A stretch of DNA of 64,000 bases from an uncultured Algibacter sp. (lineage in GTDB: Bacteria; Bacteroidota; Bacteroidia; Flavobacteriales; Flavobacteriaceae): positions 186,001 through 250,000 of the forward strand of contig NZ_CANMAU010000003.1 of the NCBI RefSeq assembly GCF_947495925.1, written 5' to 3'. Below are positions 29,104 to 37,112 of the stretch, piece by piece. The first letter of the stretch is position 1. Every line of letters begins with the position of its first letter. A program made the translations under genes and the position numbers. Below the pieces are notes generated by a model, which worked only from the letters and a program-made list of their open reading frames with translations, was not told the origin of the DNA and made no database searches.

Positions 29104-30378
29104 TTATTTTCTGAAAATGGTTTGTTTTCTATCCGGTCCAACTGAAACAATGGTAATAGGAATTTCTAATTCTTTTTCTAAAAATGCGATATAGTCATTT
29201 AAGGCTTTTGGCATTTGAGAAGCGTCAGACATTTCAGTTAAATCTTCATTCCATCCGCTAAAATCAGTATAAATAGGCTCTATATTTTCAGGCTCTATAT
29301 TATATGGTAAATGAGAAATAACGTCACCTTTATATTTGTATTCTGTGCAAACTTTTAATGTTTTAAAACCAGAAAGCACATCGCCTTTCATCATCATTAA
29401 TTGTGTAACACCATTAACTTGACATGCATATTTTAACGCTACTAAATCTAACCAGCCACAACGTCTTGGTCTACCTGTAGTCGCTCCAAACTCATTACCT
29501 ACTTTAGCCATGGTAGCGCCATCTTCATCAAACAGCTCTGTAGGGAATGGACCAGAACCTACACGCGTTGTGTACGCCTTGAAGATACCAAACACCTCAC
29601 CAATTTGATTTGGCGCAACGCCTAAACCAGTACATGCACCAGCAGCTGTGGTATTACTAGAAGTTACAAATGGATATGTTCCAAAATCAATATCTAATAA
29701 TGAACCTTGAGCACCTTCAGCAAGAATGGTTTGTCCAGATTTTTGCGCTTGATAAATATATTCTTCAGAATCGATAAATTTTAAAGATTTTAAAACTTCA
29801 ACAGCTTTGAAAAATTCGGTTTCCAATTCGGCTAAATCATATTCAATATCTACATTATAATAAGCAATCATAGATTCGTGCTTATCAGCTAACGCTCTGT
29901 ATCGCTTTTTCCAATCGCTTAACTCTAAGTCTCCTACACGAATACCATTTCTACCAGTTTTATCCATGTAAGTGGGACCAATACCTTTTAAAGTAGATCC
30001 TATTTTAGCTTTACCTTTTGAAGCTTCACTTGCAGCATCTAAAAGACGATGCGTAGGTAATATAATATGTGCTTTGCGAGAAATAAGTAATGATTTTCTA
30101 TAATCAACATCTTGCTCTTCAAGTTTATCAAGTTCTCCTTTAAAAATAACCGGATCTATTACAACACCATTTCCTACTAAATTGGTAGCATCATCATGAA
30201 ATATTCCTGAAGGAATAGTATGTAATACATGTTTTCTGCCGTTAAATACTAAGGTATGTCCTGCATTTGGTCCGCCTTGAAAACGTGCAATAATATTATA
30301 GTTTGATGTTAATACGTCAACAATTTTCCCTTTGCCTTCGTCTCCCCATTGTAATCCTAGTAGTAAATCTACTGCCAT
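29104..30378 (-). CDS. purA: adenylosuccinate synthetase (424 aa)
   Basis: Catalyses GTP-dependent joining of IMP and aspartate, the first committed step to AMP. The N-terminal signature LLLGLQWGDEGKGKIVD carries the catalytic Asp and the P-loop. RFQGGPNAGHT with the catalytic His and IGSTLKGIGPTYMDK also match. ATTGRPRRCGWLDLVALKYA and SVGPDRKQT near the C-terminus are further family motifs. Full length. It is 8 bp downstream of a Fur-family regulator and near rel, a gene order linking purine metabolism and the stringent response; (p)ppGpp inhibition of PurA is known in other bacteria. Confidence 0.97.
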   Translation of the reverse strand: MAVDLLLGLQWGDEGKGKIVDVLTSNYNIIARFQGGPNAGHTLVFNGRKHVLHTIPSGIFHDDATNLVGNGVVIDPVIFKGELDKLEEQDVDYRKSLLISRKAHIILPTHRLLDAASEASKGKAKIGSTLKGIGPTYMDKTGRNGIRVGDLELSDWKKRYRALADKHESMIAYYNVDIEYDLAELETEFFKAVEVLKSLKFIDSEEYIYQAQKSGQTILAEGAQGSLLDIDFGTYPFVTSSNTTAAGACTGLGVAPNQIGEVFGIFKAYTTRVGSGPFPTELFDEDGATMAKVGNEFGATTGRPRRCGWLDLVALKYACQVNGVTQLMMMKGDVLSGFKTLKVCTEYKYKGDVISHLPYNIEPENIEPIYTDFSGWNEDLTEMSDASQMPKALNDYIAFLEKELEIPITIVSVGPDRKQTIFRK

Positions 30379-30386
30379 TGTAAAAA

Positions 30387-30845
30387 TTAGTTATTTGTTG
30401 TTGATTTTCTATTTCCGTAAAAATAGAGCGAGTGGTTATTTATTTCGATATCGAAAATTTCTTCGATGGTCTTTTTAATAGATTGAATTCTAGGGTCACA
30501 AAATTCAATAACTTCCCCAGTATCTGTAAGTATTACGTGATCATGTTGTCTGTCAAAATAAGACTTCTCATAATGCGCTTGATTTTGGCCAAATTGATGT
30601 TTTCTTACTAAACCACATTCAAGAAGTAATTCTATGGTATTGTATAGTGTTGCGCGAGATACACGATATTTTTTATTCTTCATATTTAGATATAGAGATT
30701 CTATATCAAAATGTTCATTACTGTTATAAATTTCTTGAAGTATAGCATAGCGCTCAGGCGTTTTTCGGTGCCCGTTACTTTCTAAAAAGCTAGTAAATAC
30801 GCTTTTAACGATCTCTTGATTTTTCGAGTCTGATTTTGAATTCAT
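30387..30845 (-). CDS. Fur/PerR-family transcriptional regulator (152 aa)
   Basis: The winged helix shows the Fur pattern: [33 protein letters not shown] followed by the recognition helix region [20 protein letters not shown]. The dimerisation domain keeps HDHVIL, with the metal-ligand histidines. Unusually, the CxxC structural-zinc motif that normally follows (Cys-x-x-Cys-Gly-x-Val-x-E-F) is replaced by [11 protein letters not shown], and the C-terminal cysteine pair is also missing; two cysteines remain, one in LLLECGLV and one in EFCDPRI. It probably senses metal or peroxide, but this cannot be told from sequence. It lies between rel and purA on one strand, 8 bp upstream of purA. Confidence 0.87.
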   Translation of the reverse strand: MNSKSDSKNQEIVKSVFTSFLESNGHRKTPERYAILQEIYNSNEHFDIESLYLNMKNKKYRVSRATLYNTIELLLECGLVRKHQFGQNQAHYEKSYFDRQHDHVILTDTGEVIEFCDPRIQSIKKTIEEIFDIEINNHSLYFYGNRKSTTNN

Positions 30846-30871
30846 AATTGCGTGGCAAATTTACACTTTTT

Positions 30872-33091
30872 TTACACTCTAGTAACCTTATCTATACCAT
30901 TAATTTTTTTAAGTCTATCTAGTAACTTTTTTATTATGGTATTGTTCTTAACCACCACGCTCATTTTTCCAGAAAACAAACCGTCATTACTCTCAAAACT
31001 GATGCTTTTCATATTAACATGCATATTTTCAGAAACAATAGTTGTTATTTCATTTACTAAGCCAATATGGTCAATTCCTGTAAGGATTATTTTAACAGAA
31101 AATTCACGTTGCGAAGAATCCACCCACTTAGCAGTCATGATTCTGTAGGCGTAGTTCGATTGTAGGCTTAAGGCATTCGGACAGTTTTTTTTGTGAACTT
31201 TTATTCCCTCAGAAACCGTTAAAAATCCAAACACACTATCTCCTGGAATCGGATTACAGCAGTTTGCTATTTTGTAATCTAGCTTCTCTTCATCTTTACC
31301 AAAAACCAAAGAATCATAGTGTGAAGTAACCTCGTTTTTGTCAAGTTGTTCCTTAGGGACAGTTGGCTTTCTATTAATTTTATTTTTAATAAAACTCATT
31401 AAAGCGTTACTTCTTGATGAAGCATACGTTTTAAGCTTGGTATTATCAATAAAGCCTATACCTACTCGATAAAATAAATCTAAACTTGTTTTAAGTTTAA
31501 AATGGGTTACTAGCTCATTAACAGTTTCTTCGTTAAGTGGTATTTTGAGCTGCTTAAGCTTTCGACGTAAAATTTCTTTACCTTCTTCACCAATTAATTT
31601 CCTGTCTTCCTTTAAAGCAGATTTTATTTTACTTCTAGCTCTAGCTGTAGTTGCATATTCCAACCAGTTTGGGTTTGGTTTTGCGCTTTCAGAGGTTAAT
31701 ATTTCTACTTGATCTCCTGTTTGTAATTCATGACTAAGGGGTACCAGTTTGCCATTAACTTTAGCACCACGTGTTTTCATACCAACTTCAGTATGAATAT
31801 TAAAAGCAAAATCTAAAGATGTCGCACCTTTTGGTAAAGACTTTAAATCTCCCTTAGGTGTAAATACATAAATTTCTTGCGAATAGAGGTTGAGCTTAAA
31901 TTGCTCAACGAAGTCTACGGCATTAGATTCTGAACTCTCAAGAGCTTCTTGAAGTTTATTAATCCAGTTTTCTAAACTATCTTCTTTCTCAGCATCTTGT
32001 TTGTATTTATAATGAGCGGCATAACCTTTTTCGGCAATTTCGTTCATGCGTTCACTTCGTACTTGTACTTCAACCCATCTCCCTTTTGGACCCATAACCG
32101 TAATGTGTAGTGCTTCATAACCTGTAGTTTTGGGAGAAGTTATCCAGTCTCTAAGCCTCAATGGGTTTGGTCTGAAATGATCAGTAACTATGGAATAGAT
32201 TTTCCATGCTAGAAACTTTTCCTCAGAAACCTCACTTTTATAAATAATTCTAATGGCAAATTTGTCGTACACTTCATCAAAAGAAACCCCCTGATTAAGC
32301 ATTTTTTTTCTAATAGAGAAAATAGATTTCGGACGTCCTTTAATGGTGTATTCAAAATGTTCTTTATTTAGGGCATTTTTTACAACATCGCTAAACTGTT
32401 TAATATATAGGTCCTGTTCTTCTTTGCTTTCCTGTATTTTGTTTAAAATATCTTTATAAACATCAGGTTCAGTATATTTTAAACTTAAATCTTCAAGTTG
32501 GGTTTTAATTGTATATAAGCCAATTCGATGAGCTAAAGGTGCGTAAATATAAAGGGTTTCAGAGGCTATTTTATCCTGTTTATCGGGACGCATCGCATCC
32601 ATAGTTTGCATATTGTGCAATCTATCGGCAATTTTTATAATAATTACTCGTACATCATCATTTAGAGTTAAGAGCATTTTACGGAAGTTCTCAGCTTGTA
32701 GCGAGGCATCCATATCTTTCTCTTTACTAAGGGAAGATATTTTAGTTAGGCCATCAACAATGGTAGCAATTGTTTTTCCAAATTCTTTTTCAATATCCTC
32801 TATTTTGTAATTGGGACTGTCTTCAACAACATCATGTAATAGTGCTGCGGCTATTGATGTGGCATCCAACCCGATTTCTTGAGCGACAATTTTTGCCACA
32901 GCAATGGGGTGGAAGATATAAGCTTCGCCAGATTTTCTTCGCTGATCTTTATGGCCGTCTAATGCTACTTCAAAAGCACGTCTTATGAGTTGCTTATCTT
33001 CTTTTGAAAGCGTTGTATAACTTACCTTAAGTAGTTCTTTGTAAGCTTTTGCAATCGTTGCATTTTCTTTTTCTATATCTTCTGCAGTCAT
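30872..33091 (-). CDS. bifunctional (p)ppGpp synthetase/hydrolase, Rel/SpoT family (739 aa)
   Basis: All domains of long RSH enzymes are present in order. The HD hydrolase (about 50-200) has the intact HD motif AAALLHDVVEDSPNY and KIADRLHNMQTMDAMRPDKQ. The synthetase follows (about 235-370; IKGRPKSIFSIRKKM, TTGYEALHITV, VEVQVRSERM). Then come TGS (about 400-460; IYVFTPKGDLKSLPKGATSLDFA), a helical/zinc-finger-like region (KIANCCNPIPGDSVFGF) and a C-terminal ACT domain. Because the HD motif is complete, hydrolase activity is expected; with the synthetase motifs it should be bifunctional. It is the stringent-response enzyme. It lies upstream of the Fur gene and purA on the same strand. Confidence 0.95.
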   Translation of the reverse strand: MTAEDIEKENATIAKAYKELLKVSYTTLSKEDKQLIRRAFEVALDGHKDQRRKSGEAYIFHPIAVAKIVAQEIGLDATSIAAALLHDVVEDSPNYKIEDIEKEFGKTIATIVDGLTKISSLSKEKDMDASLQAENFRKMLLTLNDDVRVIIIKIADRLHNMQTMDAMRPDKQDKIASETLYIYAPLAHRIGLYTIKTQLEDLSLKYTEPDVYKDILNKIQESKEEQDLYIKQFSDVVKNALNKEHFEYTIKGRPKSIFSIRKKMLNQGVSFDEVYDKFAIRIIYKSEVSEEKFLAWKIYSIVTDHFRPNPLRLRDWITSPKTTGYEALHITVMGPKGRWVEVQVRSERMNEIAEKGYAAHYKYKQDAEKEDSLENWINKLQEALESSESNAVDFVEQFKLNLYSQEIYVFTPKGDLKSLPKGATSLDFAFNIHTEVGMKTRGAKVNGKLVPLSHELQTGDQVEILTSESAKPNPNWLEYATTARARSKIKSALKEDRKLIGEEGKEILRRKLKQLKIPLNEETVNELVTHFKLKTSLDLFYRVGIGFIDNTKLKTYASSRSNALMSFIKNKINRKPTVPKEQLDKNEVTSHYDSLVFGKDEEKLDYKIANCCNPIPGDSVFGFLTVSEGIKVHKKNCPNALSLQSNYAYRIMTAKWVDSSQREFSVKIILTGIDHIGLVNEITTIVSENMHVNMKSISFESNDGLFSGKMSVVVKNNTIIKKLLDRLKKINGIDKVTRV

Positions 33092-33163
33092 AGATTAAAA
33101 ATAACATAAAGAATATTAACCACCAACTTGAATATTATCTTTTTGTTAGTATAATTTTGACCC

Positions 33164-33736
33164 TTATGAGTTTAAAAAAGATACTAATTTGGCAACAGCT
33201 TTTCCACGATGGCCTATCTTATTTTTAAGTTCTAATTTCATTTGAGCAAAGGTGGTGTTATAGCCATTAGGCATAAAAATAGGGTCGTAGCCAAAACCTT
33301 TCTTTCCATATTTTGTATTAGTGATTTTACCTTTGCAGATTCCAGTAAAGGTTTTAAGCTCACCATTTAGATGCAATGCGATAACTGTTTTAAACTGTGC
33401 CTCTTTATTGTTTGTGTTTTTTAATTCTGCTAGAACTTTATTCATGTTATCCTCAGAATTTCTCTGTTCGCCGGCGTATCTCGCAGAGTATACTCCAGGA
33501 GCATTATTTAAAGCACTAACTTCAAGGCCAGTGTCATCTGCAAAACAATCAAAGTCATATTTTGATTTTATATATTCTGCTTTTTGAATAGCGTTACCTT
33601 TTATGGTGTCTTGGGTTTCAGGGATATCTTCAAAACAATGGATGTCTTTTAAACTTAAAAGTTTAATATGATTAGGAATTAAAGCTTGGACTTCCTTGAG
33701 TTTATTCAGGTTATTTGTTGCGAAAACGATTTGCAT
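33164..33736 (-). CDS. rdgB: non-canonical purine NTP pyrophosphatase, RdgB/HAM1 family (190 aa)
   Basis: Removes ITP, dITP and XTP from nucleotide pools. The N-terminal motif FATNNLNKLKEVQALI (S/T-x-N-x-x-K), the metal site FADDTGLEVSALNNAPGVYSARYAG and the end GYDPIFMPNGYNTTFAQM are all diagnostic. The start at ATG 33736 gives the typical MQIVFATNN N-terminus. It is monocistronic on the minus strand, downstream of a divergent hpf gene. Confidence 0.95.
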   Translation of the reverse strand: MQIVFATNNLNKLKEVQALIPNHIKLLSLKDIHCFEDIPETQDTIKGNAIQKAEYIKSKYDFDCFADDTGLEVSALNNAPGVYSARYAGEQRNSEDNMNKVLAELKNTNNKEAQFKTVIALHLNGELKTFTGICKGKITNTKYGKKGFGYDPIFMPNGYNTTFAQMKLELKNKIGHRGKAVAKLVSFLNS

Positions 33737-33896
33737 AAAACGTATTAAATTTTGTCAAAAATAATGCATATTAAATGAATTAACAGGATTTGAATGAAAT
33801 GAAAATTTTATAATCTTTTTATGATTTTTGTTCATTTATGTTGAGTAAAAATCTTGTATCTTTCCATAGAATAATTAATATATAAAGAGAACGAAT

Positions 33897-34196
33897 ATGA
33901 CAGTAAACATTCAGTACGTAGGCGTAGATGTAAGTGCAACCCTTTCATCTTTTACAAAGGAGAAATTGGAAAAATTATTTAATAGATATGAGTTTTTAAT
34001 AAGTGCAGCGGTACATTTTAAACAAGATGAGAAAGATTATAAAGAAGGGAAAATTTGTAATATAGAATTGAGTTTGCCCGGGCCAAGAATTTTTGCTACG
34101 TCTAACGAACGTAATTTTGAAGTTTCGGTAAGAGAAACGATTAGCGATTTAGACCGTCAGCTTAAAAAAAGAAAGCAAGTTTATAAAACGCATTAA
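33897..34196 (+). CDS. hpf: ribosome hibernation-promoting factor, short HPF/YfiA type (99 aa)
   Basis: The beta-alpha-beta-beta-beta-alpha pattern and the sequence ... VSATLSSFTKEKLEKLFNRYEFLISAAVHFK ... NFEVSVRETISDLDRQLKKRKQ match the ribosome-associated sigma-54 modulation/HPF family. At 99 residues it is a short form without the C-terminal dimerisation domain. It binds the 30S subunit in stationary phase. TATCTTTC 36 bp upstream may be a degenerate -7 element. Its stop codon overlaps the stop of the convergent rlmH by four bases (TTAA). Confidence 0.9.
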   Translation: MTVNIQYVGVDVSATLSSFTKEKLEKLFNRYEFLISAAVHFKQDEKDYKEGKICNIELSLPGPRIFATSNERNFEVSVRETISDLDRQLKKRKQVYKTH

Positions 34197-34666
34197 CGAT
34201 GATGATAAGGCTCGTTTTTTAATATGGTGAAGCCTCTATAAAGTTGTTCAATAAAAAATAAACGAATCATTTGATGGGAAAATGTCATTTTTGATAATGA
34301 TATTTTCCCATTTGCTTTTTTATAAATGTCTTCCGAAAATCCATAAGGACCTCCAATTGCAAAAACTAATTGTTTAATACCAGAGTTCATATGCTTCTGC
34401 AAGTAAGATGAAAACAAAATAGAGTCCAATTGTTTTCCGTTTTCATCTAACAGTACTAAAATGTCTGTAGGTTTAAGCTTGTTTAAAATAAGTTCGCCTT
34501 CTTTTTGTTTTTGTTGAGCCTCACTTAAATTTTTACTGTTTTTAATATCGGGAATAACATCAAACGAAAATTTTATATAGAAGCTAAGTCGCTTAATATA
34601 AGTATCTATTAATGCGGTAAGTTGTTTATTGTCAGTTTTGCCAATGGCAATAAGTCGTATAGTCAT
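34193..34666 (-). CDS. rlmH: 23S rRNA (pseudouridine1915-N3)-methyltransferase RlmH (157 aa)
   Basis: A small SPOUT-class methyltransferase that modifies helix 69 of 23S rRNA on assembled 70S ribosomes. The N-terminus MTIRLIAIGKTDNKQL, the middle LVLLDENGKQLDS, the SAM-binding knot LVFAIGGPYGFSEDIYKKANGKISLSKMTFSHQMIRLFFIEQLYRGF and the C-terminal ending YHHR are all typical. Full length. Its last codon overlaps the end of hpf, the convergent neighbour. Confidence 0.96.
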   Translation of the reverse strand: MTIRLIAIGKTDNKQLTALIDTYIKRLSFYIKFSFDVIPDIKNSKNLSEAQQKQKEGELILNKLKPTDILVLLDENGKQLDSILFSSYLQKHMNSGIKQLVFAIGGPYGFSEDIYKKANGKISLSKMTFSHQMIRLFFIEQLYRGFTILKNEPYHHR

Positions 34667-34767
34667 AAAAGCAAAATTATCATTTAGTATTTATGAATAA
34701 TGCATTTAAATAATAAAAAAAATAAAAATTTCGTAAATGTAAAATTTAATTTAGTAAATCAATTTCT

Positions 34768-34775
34768 TATTTTTG
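34768..34775 (+). promoter_or_regulatory. -7 promoter element of nadC
   Basis: TATTTTTG matches TAnnTTTG and is followed directly by CAGC, 19 bp before the nadC ATG. A clear TTG at the expected -33 distance is not seen. The same string TATTTTTGCAGC occurs at rpsF. Confidence 0.5.
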
Positions 34776-34794
34776 CAGCAAACCAGAAAAAAAT

Positions 34795-35655
34795 ATGATT
34801 ACACAAGAGCAGTTTGATTCAGAGGTAAAATCTATAATTGCTAATGCTATCCGAGAAGATGTAGGAGATGGAGATCATAGTTCATTAGCTTGTATTCCTG
34901 AAAATGCTAGAGGTAAGGCAAAATTATTAGTAAAAGATAAAGGCATTATTGGTGGTGTTAATTTTGCTAAAAAAGTATTTGCCTACGTGGATAAAAATCT
35001 AAAATTAGATGTCCGAATTGAAGATGGTACAGAAGTTACATATGGAGATATTGTTATGTACGTTGAAGGGCCATCACAATCTATACTAAAAGCGGAGCGA
35101 ACAGTATTGAACGCTATGCAACGTATGAGTGCCATTGCAACGAAAACAAGAACGTTTGTTGACTTAATAGAAGGGACTAAAACAAGAATTTTAGATACTA
35201 GAAAAACGACTCCAGGTATTCGTGTTTTGGAAAAGTGGGCTGTAAAAATTGGTGGAGGCGAAAATCATAGATTTGCGCTTTACGATATGATTATGCTTAA
35301 AGATAATCATATCGATTTTGCAGGAGGTATTACTAAAGCTATTGAAATGACTAAGCAATATTTACGCGAAACAGGTAAAGATTTGCAAATTATGGTTGAA
35401 GCTAGGGACTTGATAGAGGTTGAGGAAATTTTAAATAACGAAGGTGTTTACAGAATTCTATTAGATAATTTTGATTACGAAGATACAAGGAAGGCAGTTA
35501 AATTAATAGGAGATAAGTGTTTAACAGAATCTTCAGGAAATATCAACGAAACTACAATAAGACATTATGCAGAATGTGGTGTAAATTACATATCCTGCGG
35601 AGCCTTAACACACTCGGTTCATAATATGGATTTGAGTTTAAAAGCTATGAAATAA
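34795..35655 (+). CDS. nadC: nicotinate-nucleotide pyrophosphorylase (quinolinate phosphoribosyltransferase) (286 aa)
   Basis: Converts quinolinate and PRPP to nicotinate mononucleotide in de novo NAD synthesis. Motifs seen are GDGDHSSLACIPENARGKAKLLVKD near the N-terminus, ERTVLNAMQRMSAIATKTR, the active-site string TRKTTPGIRVLEKWAVKIGGGENHR, MIMLKDNHI, and ESSGNINETTIRHYAECGVNYISCGALTHS near the C-terminus. The length equals the family norm. It is followed 84 bp downstream by a YihY gene on the same strand. Confidence 0.96.
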   Translation: MITQEQFDSEVKSIIANAIREDVGDGDHSSLACIPENARGKAKLLVKDKGIIGGVNFAKKVFAYVDKNLKLDVRIEDGTEVTYGDIVMYVEGPSQSILKAERTVLNAMQRMSAIATKTRTFVDLIEGTKTRILDTRKTTPGIRVLEKWAVKIGGGENHRFALYDMIMLKDNHIDFAGGITKAIEMTKQYLRETGKDLQIMVEARDLIEVEEILNNEGVYRILLDNFDYEDTRKAVKLIGDKCLTESSGNINETTIRHYAECGVNYISCGALTHSVHNMDLSLKAMK

Positions 35656-35739
35656 AATTTCTATCGGATTATTTCTAGAAACAGATATATACTTTTTTAA
35701 TTTTAATAACTTTGTTTTGGTTCCTCAAAGCATTTATTA

Positions 35740-36687
35740 ATGACCAAACTTGTTGAAGATAAACTTGATAAACTCCCGGTTATTAATATTCTGGTGCGTT
35801 TATTAAAGAGATTAAAATTACCTGGTCTTGAGGGTTTGTCTTTTTATGATTTATTGGAACTTTATATTACTGGAATTGTAAAAGGAGCGCTCACTACACG
35901 AGCTAGTGCCATTGCGTTTAGTTTTTTTACAGCTATTTTCCCTTTTCTATTATTTGTTCTAATTATTATTCCGTACATACCAATTGATGGTTTTAAGGTA
36001 GAATTTTTGGTGTTTTTGGAGTCTTTTTTACCGCCAAGCACATCAGATTTCTTTTTTGCAAATATTTTTGAAAATATTGATAATTCGCAACGTGGTGGAT
36101 TATTATCATCTGTATTTTTACTGTCTATTCTGCTAATGGCTAATGGAGTAAGTGCTATTTTTTCTGGTTTTGAAAACTCCTATCATGAGCAAATAACTAG
36201 AAGTGTCTTTAAACAATATTTATATGCCTTAAGTATTGCTTTAATATTGGCTTTTTTATTAATAATTACTATTGCGGTACTCGGGTATTTTCAAATTTAC
36301 GTTGTACAAGGTATATTGAAGGCTATAGAGAACACGGGGTATGATATAGAATCCAATGGTTTATTTTGGACAAATGCCGTGAAGTATATCTTTTTTGTAA
36401 TTATGGTATATCTGGCAACTGCAACACTATACTATTTTGGGACTAAAGAAGGTAGATATTCAAAATTTTTCTCAATAGGTGCGTTGTTTACTACATTATT
36501 AATCATTCTTACATCTTATTTATTCGGGGTGTATATCGAGAATTTTAGTCAATATAATAAGTTGTATGGTTCTATTGGCGCACTGTTAATTTTATTATTG
36601 TATTTATGGCTTAATTCAAATATTTTGTTACTTGGGTATGAGTTAAACGCCTCTTTAAATAACTTGAAAAAACAAAGAATAAAATGA
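35740..36687 (+). CDS. YihY/virulence factor BrkB family inner-membrane protein (315 aa)
   Basis: Six or so membrane segments are predicted. The family motif TTRASAIAFSFFTAIFPFLLFVL near residue 52 and the C-terminal KLYGSIGALLILLLYLWLNSNILLLGYELNA are diagnostic of YihY/BrkB (UPF0761). These proteins were once called ribonuclease BN, which is no longer accepted. Transport function is suspected but unproven. Its end overlaps the start of the DUF2147 gene by 4 bp, so translation is coupled. Confidence 0.9.
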   Translation: MTKLVEDKLDKLPVINILVRLLKRLKLPGLEGLSFYDLLELYITGIVKGALTTRASAIAFSFFTAIFPFLLFVLIIIPYIPIDGFKVEFLVFLESFLPPSTSDFFFANIFENIDNSQRGGLLSSVFLLSILLMANGVSAIFSGFENSYHEQITRSVFKQYLYALSIALILAFLLIITIAVLGYFQIYVVQGILKAIENTGYDIESNGLFWTNAVKYIFFVIMVYLATATLYYFGTKEGRYSKFFSIGALFTTLLIILTSYLFGVYIENFSQYNKLYGSIGALLILLLYLWLNSNILLLGYELNASLNNLKKQRIK

Positions 36688-37112
36688 GAAGAAGTAGCTT
36701 TTTTGTAGTACTAATAGCCTTTCCAGTTTTAGTTTTTAGTCAAGATGTTTTTGGAAAATGGAAAACAGTTGATGATGAAACAGGAGAGGAAAAGTCTGTA
36801 GTTGAAATTTATGAGGAAAACGGGAAAGTTTTTGGTAGAATAGTTGAAATATTAAACCCGGATCGTAAAAATGCTTTGTGTAATAGGTGTGAGGGTTCCG
36901 ATAAAAATAAACCTATTTCGGGTATGATTATTTTGAAGAACATGAAGAAAGGTGATGAGTATTACGAAGGGGGAACTATATTCGATCCAAGTAAAGGGAA
37001 GAAATATAAGTGTAAGTTATGGCTTAATGAAAGCGATACAAATATCTTGAATGTTAGAGGGTATATTGCTTTTTTGTTTGCTACTCAACATTGGAAGCGC
37101 GTAGTAGACTAA
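36684..37112 (+). CDS. DUF2147 family exported protein (142 aa)
   Basis: The signal peptide (MRRSSFFVVLIAFPVLVFSQ) is followed by a single DUF2147 beta-barrel-like domain with the family hallmarks DVFGKWKTVDDETGEEKSVVEI, GKVFGRIVEI, GMIILKNMKK, GGTIFDPSKGKKYKCKLW and LNVRGYIAFLFATQHWKRV. The protein is periplasmic or surface-exposed, with two Cys (CNRC) in the middle. Function unknown. It overlaps the YihY gene by four bases and directly abuts priA. Confidence 0.88.
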   Translation: MRRSSFFVVLIAFPVLVFSQDVFGKWKTVDDETGEEKSVVEIYEENGKVFGRIVEILNPDRKNALCNRCEGSDKNKPISGMIILKNMKKGDEYYEGGTIFDPSKGKKYKCKLWLNESDTNILNVRGYIAFLFATQHWKRVVD

